Source of the DNA: Cryptomeria japonica
Taxonomy: Eukaryota; Streptophyta; Pinopsida; Cupressales; Cupressaceae
Direction of reading: 5' to 3'
Length of the DNA stretch: 64,000 bases
NCBI RefSeq assembly: GCF_030272615.1
Contig: NC_081405.1
Location: 314,670,235-314,734,234, forward strand
Below the pieces are notes generated by a model. The model ran no database searches. It was not told where the DNA came from and saw nothing but the letters and a program-made list of their open reading frames with translations. This document shows positions 1 to 10,169 of the stretch, one piece after another (position 1 is the first letter of the stretch; each line of letters starts with the position of its first letter). The position numbers and the translations under genes are program-made.

Positions 1-310
1 CATTTATTTATCACATCCAACCATCTTGAATCTCCATATGGCATCCATGGCTAATGTTAAAGGCTGAGAGCTACACTCATTTGGGACTTGGAGAGGGGAG
101 AAACAAGGGAGGAGCATCAAAAGACATCATGGAAGCATCTTAGAGAGGCTCTTCTCCTTTCTTTTGTTTTGCTAAATTTATTTCATGCTTTTTGAAATCT
201 CTTTTGATATGTTTGGAATGGTTTTTAGTTCTTTGTTTTGGTTTTATGGTTGAAAATAACTTATTAACATTGAACTTTGTTGTTTCCTTGTCCCCATTTC
301 CATGACATCA
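1..310 (+). repeat. LTR fragment (3' part), left copy
   Basis: This stretch matches 2865-3179 over about 300 bases with scattered substitutions and small indels. It includes the segment with 'GGGACTTGGAGAGGGGAGAA' and the shared end TGACATCA. It corresponds to the R-U5 side of the LTR; the U3 part would lie outside the window. What follows at 311 does not look like a tRNA primer-binding site. The copy may therefore be the end of a solo LTR or of a separate insertion, rather than the 5' LTR of the element whose LTR ends at 3179. Confidence 0.8.
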
Positions 311-695
311 TTTCCTTGATACTTTCTAAACTTCGGTGTTTCACACCCTCATGGAAAAGTTAGCATATGTAGTTTCCTATCAAAGGGATAAGGACAAATA
401 TCATTAAGTGAAAACTGGTTTGTTTTCACACCACTGAGGAGTTGTTGGGCTAAATTCTCAACTTGTTGCCACAACAAGTCAATATCATTTTGAGGAGGAG
501 GAGGAGGTGGGGGATTTCCTCGATGAAGATTGTATCTGATGTGATCTCGGCCTCTTTGATCCTCATTATGACTTTTTTGTTTTGATGCTTGCCTTAATTG
601 TGCAGTATCAAAATCAGAGGGTAATTTGGCTCCCCCTTGGGCAAGTCTTAAAATGTGAGCATCAATGTTGTTCTTGAGTATTTCATCAAAAAGTC
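311..695 (-). pseudogene. gypsy-type gag fragment, antisense to the flanking LTRs
   Basis: Read on the minus strand from 695, an open stretch of about 115 codons runs through an acidic-hydrophobic start (LFDEILKNNIDAHILRLAQ), a basic segment, a proline run and a Gln-rich segment. It ends near 'CPYPFD' and then 'PKFRKYQG'. That closing motif resembles the conserved beginning of the gag domain of plant Ty3/gypsy elements (YPF...PKF.KY.G). A TGA stop falls inside it near 348, and the frame then runs into the LTR end at 310. No pol region follows. It is most likely a broken gag of a different gypsy element that received an LTR insertion. The family call rests on motif resemblance only. Confidence 0.5.
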
Positions 696-1475
696 AATTA
701 AAGAGAGTGTTGTGTTGTTGCATCGACTCACACACACCTAGACTATCAACAAATACTCTGATCAAGTATCTTCAGGTCTCAATGGGTAATCGATCATGTC
801 ACACCTAGACTACAACAGGCATTTCTCATAATGACCTAGTCTCAACGGGGCTGCTATGATTCACCACAACTATCTATCATAACACACACACACTATCAAT
901 TTATCAACCAATCAAACACAATCCAAATGGACAATTACATCAATTGTCTAAGTCGCAACGAGTATTTTTCTTCATATACCTTGACTTCATCAGGCAATTA
1001 CATGAATTGTCCAAGTCACCAATAGGTCACTTTTATTCACTTACTCGGACTTTATCCTGTCCAAGCGAACAACTGACATCAACTGTCATGCTTTGAATCG
1101 ACTGGGGCAATTTAACCAATTGCACCAGATTGTCCAACCAATTTTGATCAATTATATAGCATCAATCAAAAGCACAACACCACATTCACAATGTATCTTT
1201 GGCATAACCTACGGGTACTCACTAGCTTGCCATTTCTCTGTATTCACTCTGCTTTCTTCCATTCTTTCACCTTTATTACTAATTTCTTCTATTCTACCTC
1301 CCCTCCACTTCTCGTTCTTTTTCGAGAGATTGCCCAATTTTTTGAAATTTTTCAGCCCATCCCTCGAGAGGGCATACCACCCACTAAATTAACATTTATG
1401 GGGCATATTTCTTAACACATATTTTGCTTTCTTTGAAACGATGGATAAAACTGCATCGTCTCAAAGAGAGGCAAA
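696..1475. other. non-coding internal region with a purine tract at its end
   Basis: No convincing gene is seen. The stretch has repeated phrases such as 'cacctagact' and 'aattgtccaagtc' and short random ORFs around 1093-1415. The last bases (about 1461-1475, 'tcaaagagaggcaaa') form a purine-rich tract immediately before the TG that opens the downstream LTR. This is the expected position and composition of a polypurine tract, and supports reading the LTR at 1476 as a plus-oriented 3' LTR. Confidence 0.45.
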
Positions 1476-3179
1476 TGTAGTCACATAAGTCTGTCCACTT
1501 AATTAAATGAATATTTAGTATTTATTTGATTATTTAACCATCAATCAATAATTAATTAAATTAATATTTAATTAATTCATCTTAACCCTCTTCTCCGATT
1601 AATTAAATAAATTATTCAATTTATTTGATTTAATTCACTTAACCAAATTCAAACCATTAATTAAATAAATAAATCATATTTGTTTAATTAAATCTTCTCT
1701 CATATTTCAATAAATTAACATTTATTTAAATCACCTTTATCCTCCACCCACTTGCATTTTCCTACAAATGCAAGTTGCACAACTATTTTAAATAAATAAA
1801 TAATTTATTTAAAATTCTATTTATCCTCACCCACTTGAAACTTTTAATGGCTTCCCTTAAAGTCTTCAAACTTAATGGCTTCCTTCTAGAGTCTTCTCAA
1901 GCCTTTAATAGTTTCTCTTAAAGTCTTCAAACTCAATGATTCTTTCTAGAGTCTTCTTAAGACTTTAAAAGTTTCCCTTAAAGTCTTCAAGCATTTAATG
2001 CTTTATCTTCCTTTTTATCATATAAATAAAGTAATATTTATTTAAATAAAATCCAAAATTCACATTCACATTTAAATAAATTAATATTTATTTAAATATC
2101 TACCCAAATGCAAATTACACCATTTAATTGAAATAAATGATTTTATTTTAATTGAAAATCTCAAAATTCATTCCACTTGCATTCTCCTACAAAATATACT
2201 TGCATGCCTAAATCCCTTCTAGATTCTTCTAACTGCTTCTAATTAGTCTTATCCTATCCTAATCATTGTCACATTCCTAAATAAAAGGAAGTCACTTCTC
2301 AAAAACCTCCAAAGTCTTCAATAACCATTAAAGACTTTATGTCTTCAAATGGTTAACATTTAAAGTCTTCCAAACCATTAAAGGCTCTTACATAACCATT
2401 TATGGTTAACTCACCTTTTACCTTTGGTTAGAGACTTTCCTCTAACTTAACCATCCTTTTGACTCATGGGTCTCTTCAAAGCATTTATTTTTTTGACTAA
2501 GGTAAACATTTAAACCTTGCATATTCATTTATCCCTTGGATAAAAGGAATATCCATTAACCTAACCCTAACCCAACCCCCCAGGGTAACCATCATGTCCC
2601 CTCAAGCATCTAATGCTCCTTATCTCTCCTCTCAAGCCTCCTTATGGTGACACTTGTCAACATGAGATTGGGTTGAAAGTCTCGCATGGATTGAATATCT
2701 TTCAATCCTAACCCTTGTTAAGATTGCTCAATCTTAACCCTTCATTTTCCCATTTCTTCTATAAATAGAACCCTTCTCCACAAGAAAAGAAGGAAGCATT
2801 AGAGTATTGTTTCTATACTGGTATTAGCATAGAGCTTTTTCATAGCATCACTATCTACACTTGCATATTATTTGTTTATCATATTCAATTATCTTGAATC
2901 TCCATATGGCATGCATGGCTAGTGCTAAAAGCTAAGAGATATACTCATTCGGGACTTGGAGAGGGGAGAAACAAGGGAGGAACGTCAAAAGGTATCATGG
3001 AAGAATCTTAGGGAGGCTCTTCTCCTTTTCTTTTGTTTTTGTTAAACTTGTTTCATGCTTTTTGAAATCTCTTTTGATATGTTTGGAATGGTTTTTAGTT
3101 CTTTGTTTTGGTTTTATGGTTGAAACTAACTTATTAACATTGAACTTTGTTGTTGCCTTGTCCCATTTCCATGACATCA
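1476..3179 (+). repeat. complete LTR (about 1.7 kb), right copy
   Basis: The unit begins TGTAGTCACA directly after a purine tract and ends TGACATCA, giving the TG...CA ends of an LTR. Its last 300 bases match 1-310. The U3 part is rich in AATTAAATAAAT strings and contains repeated 'cttaaagtcttcaa' phrases (about 1855-1990, 2310-2390), which look like a decayed internal tandem array. A TATA box lies at 2760-2768 in plus orientation, so transcription would start near 2790. The LTR abuts coding sequence of a LINE RNase H at 3180, so it probably inserted into that LINE. Confidence 0.75.
2760..2768 (+). promoter_or_regulatory. LTR TATA box
   Basis: TATAAATAG sits about 410 bases before the LTR end, at the junction expected between U3 and R. 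It fixes the plus orientation of this LTR. No functional evidence is available from sequence alone. Confidence 0.55.
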
Positions 3180-3567
3180 GTTGGGATTTAGTAAAGTGTG
3201 GCTTGAGGGAGATTCTAACAACATTGTTCAATGCCTAAAGTGTCTATCCTCCCCATCATGGACCATAAAAAATATCATATCTCATGCTAAGGAGATAGTT
3301 ATGTCTTTCGAGTTGTGTGTTGTGTCTCACAATTATAGAGAAACCAACACTATGGTTGATTGGGCTGCCAACATGGTTGACCATGTTGATCATATTATGA
3401 GCTTGAGAGGTGACATGGATCTTCCTCATGAGGCCTACATCTTCCTTATTTATGATAGAGTGCATGGTTATGAGGGAATGATAAGGAATAATGACAACGT
3501 ACTTACCAATGAAAAAGGCCATAATGAATCAGAAAGAGTGGCACTCGAAGATCGAGCTAGCGTTTAA
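3180..3567 (+). pseudogene. LINE RNase H C-terminal fragment (copy a)
   Basis: The translation starts 'GFSKVWLEGDSNNIVQCL' and continues to 'SHNYRETNTMVDWAANMVD'. This is the plant-LINE type RNase H (RVT_3 family). The 'ExDS' stretch carries an acidic catalytic residue, and the 'H.YRE.N...D..AN' ending carries the final Asp. The N-terminal half with the first catalytic Asp is missing because the LTR ending at 3179 lies immediately upstream. The frame stays open to 3567 beyond the usual end of the domain. It has no independent function; it marks where the LINE polyprotein ended. Confidence 0.75.
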
Positions 3568-3697
3568 TGCGGAAAAGACTCTGCATGCTTTGTGAGTTTC
3601 CATTTCTATTTTGAAGACCTTCCTACTATGCACTTTGATCTCTATTTTTGCCTTGTTCTGCATTGTGAAGGATAGGAATAATCTAGTAGCTGACGCC

Positions 3698-5420
3698 ATG
3701 GGAGGTAACAGGAAAAGAATTGAGCCGCTCTCCTATTATGAATGGAAAGATAAGTCGAAGGCATGGGCTATTATGGAAATGACCAAGATGACAAGATATA
3801 TGGAGAGAATAGTTGGGAAAAACCCTACCATTACCAGAATTTTCAAGAAGACTTGTAAAGATGGAAAAATTACCATAGGAGGAAGAAAGGTTGAAATTGA
3901 TGAAGGGATGATCATGGAAGTAGCTGGTATGCTGATGGGAGGTAGGAATCTTTATAGAGATAGAAAGCTTATAGAGGTTGCTATCAAGTGATTCTTGAAG
4001 TAGTCTGAGAAAACCAAGTTGGTGAAATCCGACAAGATCTACTACTCGCCGAAAGTGATAAAGAAGGTAAGGAGATGGATTATGTTTGTTGTCATGCAAT
4101 ATGTTAATATTGATGGTAGATACTCTCATGTCTATGGTTATCACTTTGTGCTTCAGAATCATTTTTGCCATAAAGATCTGGTTTCTATGCCCTTTTATCT
4201 ATTTAGCTCCCTTAACACTAGCATTAAGGATTTTTGGGCTAATCCGAATAGTAACCCTCCCATGCATGAAGGGTAAATGTTGCTTATCTAAAACCATTTC
4301 AAGGCATCCTCTATGTAGTATTCTATCACTGATCTTTCAGATTTGGGTGATGATTTTAGGAATGTAGAAGACAGTGAAGATGAGGGGTCTGATACTGAGT
4401 GGGAAGATGATGGTGATAGGATTATCTTTGCTACAGGTTCTAGCAAGGGGAAGGACAAAGATATGGCTTTTGGGTTCAAAAAAAAGAAAGCTGGAAAAGG
4501 GGTTAAAGAAAAAAGAAGGTTCAAGAGGAGGACAATTGGCTTGAAGATGATGAAGAGGATGATGAGGGGATGGAGACTGATAGTGTTTATGTTACCCCAC
4601 CACCAAAGAAGAAAAATAAGTGAAGCCCTGTCATCACTGATATTAGCCGAGATAAAAAGTATGATTTTCTAAATGTCCAACCCAATCCTCGGGATCACAA
4701 TAAATGGACAAATGATGTTGAAGAAGATGGGAAGGCGGTGAAGGAAGGTGATACTCTGTCTCCCAATGACAAAAACATTGGTGTTAACATGAAGACCCTG
4801 GATAATATTGCCCTTGAGATCAACATTGATAGAAAAAACTCTCCTTTAACCATGTTGAATACCGCGAAGAGTGGGATGATGGAGTTCTACAAGGATATTG
4901 ATTGGGTCTATTCAGAGATGGATAGTTTGAAGAACAAGGAGGAGGATTCATCCAGGAAAGTGGATACCTTAGAAGCTATTGGAACAGGTAAGCTCAATAC
5001 CCTACCTAACTACCTGAATGAATTGACAAAAGCCATCAGCGATGCAGAGGCTATCACTGGTGCGTATGGCTCTCATTTTAAGGTTGTGGAGGCTATATTC
5101 AATGGTCTTAAGAAGCAGGTTCTCATACTTGAGAACACCTTGAAGAAAATTGGAGAACAAAGCCAAAAAAATTTGAAAGCCACTCTCGATAGCTTTAGGA
5201 TAATGATCAGCAAACTGGAACAGATTCATCAGGAAAAAAACACTATTGATACTATCAAGGATTAGGTTCTGACTCTTGATGAGGGGACTACTGGTCATGG
5301 CAAAAGAAATCGAGCTAGTATAAGAAGATGACCCAACATTCCAAGGAGCTAGAGGAACTGAAGAGCGTTACTACCTCTATGGTCCAACAGGATCAAGAAG
5401 CGGCGAATCTTATCATAAGC
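3698..5420 (+). pseudogene. LINE ORF3, copy a (broken)
   Basis: The start ATGGGAGG gives MGGNRKRIEPLSYYEW, nearly the same as copy e. Domain order: 'YMERIVGKNPTITRIF...IDEGMIMEV...GRNLYRDRK' (3700-3985); a second block with 'IDGRYSHVYGYHF...NHF' and 'PPMHEG' (about 4080-4275); an acidic stretch (EDSEDEGSDTEWEDDGD, about 4370-4430); a Lys-rich stretch near 4480-4520; a second acidic run read in another frame (about 4535-4590); then a helical, probable coiled-coil C-terminal part (4738-5265). In-frame stops lie at 3989 and soon after it, and others and a frameshift follow between 4274 and 4738, so it cannot make one protein. Function is unknown; the layout resembles a nucleic-acid or chromatin-associated accessory protein only in a general way. 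Confidence 0.7.
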
Positions 5421-5639
5421 CTTTCTTAGGGTATGTTGCTTGTGGTTGTCCCTTAGTTGTTTATGTGCTATCCCTTTGCCTCTTTGGGCTTCTTGTTGGC
5501 TTTTTGCCTTTTCCAGTTGTCTCTTTTTTGTGTTTTCCTTTATCTAGCTAATATTTATTGTCTTATCTTTTGATTATCTTTCTATAAAAGGGTTTTGGGG
5601 CCCCTTCAAAACCTTCTTTTCACTTAATTGAAAACTTTG

Positions 5640-6520
5640 CTTCTTGGAAAATTGATGTATGGAGTAATCTAATGGAAAAAGGATTAACTCACTATATTGA
5701 TGAAACTATAACTGCATCATCTGATCTTAATACTCACATGAAATGGCTCACTAAAAACATTCTGGCTATTGGGACATTGAGGAAACACATATCAAATGAT
5801 CTCATCTTTCACGTTGATAAGTGTAAAATAGTTAAGGAAGCATGGGATGTCGTACGAAAATTGTATAGGAAAATTGATGAGATTAGAGGCTATCAACTTG
5901 GTAATGATCTCACCATGTTGGATCCCAAGAAAGTTGATACAATCCAAGATTATGTTACCAAGGCAAATGAGCTAAGAGAACAACTGAAGGATTGTGGCAA
6001 TGATAAGAAGGATGCACAGTTGGTCTACAGCTTATTGGGAAAGCTTCCATTAGAGTATGCAGCATTTGTTTCTAGCTTCCAAACTCATCACTTGACAATG
6101 GGTAGTTCCTTCACTATGCCTACATTTGATGCATCCACAAAAATGTTGATGCTGGAGAAGTCAAAGTTATTGAGCATGGAGATTCTCAAATCTTCAAAGT
6201 CGCAAGCTTTGGTGGCTAATAAACATAATCAAAAGAATTAAGGAAAGAATTATAATAAGAAGCAAAAGTTGTTCAATCCTAAGACACAAAAAGATGGAGC
6301 ACAATCTTCCTCTCCACAACAAAAGGATTTGACTTACTCACCTAAGGGAAAATCATATAAGGAGATGTTTTGTTCTTATTGTAAGAAGAGTTGTCATGAT
6401 GAGCATCATTGCCACACTAAGAAAATTGATGATTTGACCAAAATCCTCAAGAAGAACAACATTGATTTACCATACGCTTATAAGAATAAGGATTCATCTC
6501 CTTCTCCTTCCTCCTAGTCA
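5640..6520 (+). pseudogene. copia gag (capsid and zinc knuckle)
   Basis: The frame opens with 'NFASWKIDVWSNLMEKG' and runs through 'EAWDVVRKLYRKIDE' and 'LVYSLLGKLPLEYAAFV', the hallmarks of the gag-polypeptide domain of plant copia elements (UBN2 type). It assembles the particle that packages element RNA. A stop at 6239-6241 splits it. The second part (6269-6517) contains CSYCKKSCHDEHHC, a zinc-knuckle-like CCHC-type motif with the usual Gly changed, preceded by a Lys/Gln-rich segment. The first codons are lost at the LINE junction. Stops make it non-functional. Confidence 0.75.
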
Positions 6521-6940
6521 AAAGGTAAGGGACAGGCTCTTTGTGCTACTACAAGTCATGATTTAGGGAGATGGCTTCTAGATTTAGGGGATTCTCATCA
6601 TACGGTATCTTCACAGTCTATGTTCTCTTCAGTTGGGCCTTGCACCATGCCAAAGATTTTGATGGGTAATCATACTTACATGGATGTGATTGGGAAAGGA
6701 TCTATTTCCATTAGGGATAACTCCTTTAATGATGTATTGCGTGTACCCCATTTGACAAACAATCTCATTTCCATATATCAAATAACTCATGGGATGACAA
6801 GGAAAACTATTGAGTTCACACCTGATTTAGTTATCATTAGAGACTTGGATACTAGAGCTATCATTTCTATGGGGGTGGTGGATCATGCATCTCACTTATA
6901 TTCCTTTGCAGATTTTTTTCTATTGATGAGAATGATTCTT
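6521..6940 (+). pseudogene. copia aspartic protease and pre-integrase region
   Basis: Translation gives 'RWLLDLGDSHHTVSS' where copia proteases normally have W-x-x-D-S-G-A-S-H-H. The active-site Ser is Leu here and the Ala is Asp, so the site is altered. It continues with 'FNDVLRVPHLTNNLISIYQ' and ends 'VDHASHLYSF', matching the protease C-terminal half and the start of the GAG-pre-integrase domain. Integrase does not follow. A stop at 6518 separates it from gag. Confidence 0.7.
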
Positions 6941-7997
6941 CATATGATTATCACACTTATTATGATGATTTAAATATTGAGGAGAATTTTGGGTACTTGA
7001 ACTTGGGGATTCTCACATGTGACCTCATTCTTGAGCCTTGCATACCATCTCCTCCTATTTATTTCACATCACCTATTGTACCTAATGATGCAGATAGTGC
7101 AATAGTTTCTCCTTCTTGTGATTCAGTGGAACATGATATATCTTGTCTTCCAACTTCAGCTAATTGGGATGACTACTTGACATACATTGTAGGGTTGTTT
7201 ATGGAGTCCTACATTGCATATTTGGGAGACATCATTGATGATATTCATCTTCTCTCTGATGAGGGTGATCCTTCTTTGTCTTTGTGAGGGAACACTCCGA
7301 CCCTCTTATGCATTCTCTACATGATCATTCTTTCAAGATTGACATGATTGTGGATACTTTTGTACAATACTTCGAGGAGGTATTTTTATCCGTAAAGGAG
7401 ACATGTGAGTCTTTAGATCTTGTTCTACATTAATCTCTACTAGATATTGGAGTGCCTTTTTCAATAGTGTGGATTAGTACACCACCTTTGGAGGAGGTAA
7501 CTTTCAACATTGACATGGGGACACTTGAACAGTTTTCAGAGATTCTATACATCATGAGTTTTTTTCCTAACTCTTCCCTTCATGATTCGGGAGTCTTCAT
7601 GGACACACCTTTGGTTTTGTTTCTTCCCAAGGGGAGGAATGTGGTTCGACGATCATGGAGCAGTTTCTTCATTCTTTTTTTATCTTCTACCATTGGTGTA
7701 GATTCTACATAGAGGGCACGGCTACTTGGTCCCTCTTCTTCTCTCATATGGGGGGATTTTTTCCTCACATGGGGTTTTGTCCTTCACATACTTCTTTAAG
7801 AGTTCTTTGTATAGTTTTTATATCACTTTTGGGGGGTCGGGGAGGGGTTTCCCATTGGGTTTTTCTCTCTTTCCCCACTTTATGGGAGATTGCATTTGCA
7901 TTTGTACATGGGTACCTAACATTGCCTTATAGTTGGGACCCATCTTGCATTTCATAGTTGCATTGTAGACTTAAGTTCTTTCCCCTAAGTTGCACTT
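6941..7997 (+). other. acidic, interrupted reading frames replacing copia pol
   Basis: Where integrase should begin there is an Asp/Tyr-rich stretch, an open frame of 96 codons at 6997-7287 (with 'DIIDDIHLLSDEGD') and further short frames to about 7950. None carries integrase, RT or RNase H motifs and none is recognised. It could be a captured or long-diverged insert typical of a non-autonomous subfamily, or simply decayed sequence. Confidence 0.4.
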
Positions 7998-8006
7998 AAG
8001 GGAGGG

Positions 8007-8500
8007 TGTTGGTCTAATTATTTATTCATGTTGGATATAATTATACTTTACTTAAGTTTACTTAAGTACATGCATAACATTGTTTTTTGCATATGAGAAA
8101 CTTAGGGAGATGTGCATATATTGGGATTGTGTATGTAGGAGAAATTCAACCTTTTATGGTGTGATATTGTTATTACTTTATCATATCCCCTTACCGTGGA
8201 GTGATAATTCCACCTTTTGTGGGTGATCCACCTCATGTGTAATATTTTACTATTTCTCATAGCTACCTTTGCATCTCATTGAACCACATGTCATCATTGT
8301 GTGCTCTCCTATCTGTTAGCCTTGCCTTTATAGGCAGACTCATCTCTATTGTATGTAATTCTAATGATCTAGTAATGATCCAGTTAAAATCTTTTTTCTC
8401 TTGATTAGGGTATAGTTTATTACTATCAATTTTGTTTTCTCTCTTTTGTGCTATTCAATGTGTTTTTTATCTTGGCTATTTTAAACAAATTCTTACAAAC
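8007..8500 (+). repeat. copia 3' LTR
   Basis: TGTTGGTCTAAT starts directly after the purine tract. A TATA-like stretch (ctttataggcag, about 8326) sits in the middle, followed by a pyrimidine-rich segment. The end is uncertain; a CA near 8497-8504 ('cttacaaaca') is the best candidate. No second copy is in the window. Confidence 0.45.
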
Positions 8501-9596
8501 ATAATGGCTCCTGAATCTTATGTTAAATATTTTCTCTATCTATGATCGCATCCATAATTTTAGGTTGGGTTTACAACCATAATTTTTTCATTACCATCCA
8601 TATTAAACCCACTTATAATGCACACTTCCATTGTATTTTTCACGTCATTGGTCGTAATCTATTTTTCACTTCTAAGATCTTTGGTGATTAGTGATTTTCA
8701 CAAACACCTTTGTAGGTTGCTATTGTGTCATGATAAAATATTTTTCTAGGTCATCACCTAAAAATATAGTAAAGGATTAAATAAAATAAGAAACCAATTC
8801 AACTCAAATGTATGCAGATTACTTGTTCTTACTATACATGGTCAAAACACATCAATATTAATTGCTCCTTTAATTCTCTAGGAGACAATTATAGATTCCA
8901 AATGATTGTGGATGGTAGATGAATGTTAATGAATACTTTTAAATACTAGAACATAACATTAAATCTTATCAAATGTGTAATTAGTAAACTAAGGGTGGGA
9001 AATGAAAGAAGAAACTCTTCTCCATATATAATCTACCCACGTCCATCAAATATATATGTTTGGTAATCCTATTACTTGTAACATTATTAGATTTTTTAAA
9101 ATTTTCTTGAATAAGATAAGCTTTGATCTTATAGCATATAATTTTGTAGCAAATATACCAACTAAATTTGTTGCATAGGTAGTGATACTATTTAATCTAC
9201 AAAATCATATTTCATTAAAAATAAGTATTAAATAAAAATCTAAATCAATGACATCTGAATAGTATGAATTCATACATCATGGACATACATGTGCATTTAA
9301 TGTCCACATGCACATTTTGCATGGAGAAAAACTATTCCAAAATATAAAGATTATTCGATCAAATGTTGAAAGTGAATATTAAAAAAATACCAAGAATCAA
9401 ATTTTAGACTACAAAAGTGATCTTTGATGGGTAAATAATGTTTATTTAATTAAAAAAATATATATATTTGAACAAATATAATAAATACTATCAGGTTCAT
9501 GATGTGGAAAGGGAAGATGATATGTTGTCTAAAAGGATTATATTGGCAAATCAAGAGTAAGTTTTTTGGATAATACTATCTTATGCCTTACTTAAT
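8501..9596. other. AT-rich intergenic DNA
   Basis: No gene, LTR end or structured repeat is recognised. Both strands are full of stops. It ends in the target-site copy that precedes LINE copy b. Confidence 0.5.
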
Positions 9597-9608
9597 AACA
9601 TAGTAATG
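9597..9608. repeat. target-site duplication of LINE copy b, left
   Basis: AACATAGTAATG occurs here and again at 11833-11844, exactly bounding the LINE fragment. A 12-bp perfect direct repeat is the length expected from target-primed reverse transcription. Confidence 0.85.
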
Positions 9609-9609
9609 C

Positions 9610-9963
9610 CAGACTAACCACTATGCGGAAGCTAGTGCTGCCCACATTGGGCTACACATGGCTAAAAGAAAGGGGTTTACTAAAGTGTGGCTGGAGTCTG
9701 ACTCGCTAAACATTGTCAATTACTTGAGTGGTCACACGGATCCTAGCTGGACGATTGTCAGCCTGATCAAGGAGTGCAGAAATATAATTAATGATCTGAT
9801 AGATTTCAAAATCTTGCACATATACTGGGAAGGCAATAAGGCAGCAGATCTATTGGCCAATCTAGTAGTGGGATACATGGAAACCAACTGGTGGAGTAGT
9901 AGGGGTGCTTTCCCCAAAAATCTATGCGATGTGGCATGTAACGATTACTGCGTTAATCACTGA
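9610..9963 (+). pseudogene. LINE RNase H, C-terminal half (copy b)
   Basis: The open frame reads 'KGFTKVWLESDSLNIVNYL', then 'ILHIYWEGNKAADLLANLV', and stops at 9961. It is the RVT_3-type RNase H used by plant LINEs to remove RNA from the RNA-DNA hybrid. The first catalytic Asp (in the IKxNxDG strand) lies upstream of the truncation point. The remaining acidic 'ESDS' and final 'AADLLAN' sites are intact, so decay since insertion has been modest. The frame end is the normal end of ORF2 in this lineage. Confidence 0.8.
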
Positions 9964-10169
9964 TCCTTCATCATGACATGACTGAGTTGATAAGTAAATG
10001 ACTCTTTCTGGTTTTCCCTAATCAAAAGTTTAGAAACCTCCTCGGCATCTGATTTTCCTATCTCATTGTGTGGTTTTTCTGCTATTGTTTTGATATCCTT
10101 TGGGTGTGGCATATTTTCAGTGATTGGTTGGCGATAGTGATCTCCTATTATCTGGCGACCAGGAGCATA

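Larger units (their letters stand above)
3180..5634 (+). mobile_element. LINE copy a: RNase H end plus ORF3 and 3' tail
   Basis: This is the 3' portion of an L1-type LINE. The order is the C-terminal part of RNase H (3180-3567), a spacer of about 130 bases, ORF3 (3698-about 5420), then a 3' untranslated region ending in 'GGTTTTGGGGCCCCTTCAAA' and a T-rich tail ('cttcttttcacttaattgaaaa'). The same GGGGCCCC block closes LINE copy e on the other strand, so a and e form one subfamily. Sequence resumes inside copia gag at about 5635. The upstream part is cut off by the LTR ending at 3179, so a target duplication cannot be checked here. Confidence 0.75.
5635..8500 (+). mobile_element. copia-type element remnant lacking pol, with 3' LTR
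   Basis: Gag and protease coding (5640-6940) is followed not by integrase and reverse transcriptase but by about 1 kb of unrelated, interrupted reading frames. A purine tract (aagggaggg, about 7998-8006) and an LTR beginning TGTTGG at 8007 follow. The 5' end is missing because LINE copy a ends inside gag at about 5634. The element would have depended on enzymes from another copia element. The LTR end is placed near 8500 with low certainty. Confidence 0.6.

Noticed and set aside
2995-3231. Minus-strand frame of 78 codons across the LTR end
   Set aside because: It spans the junction of the LTR and LINE RNase H and is antisense to both; no motif.
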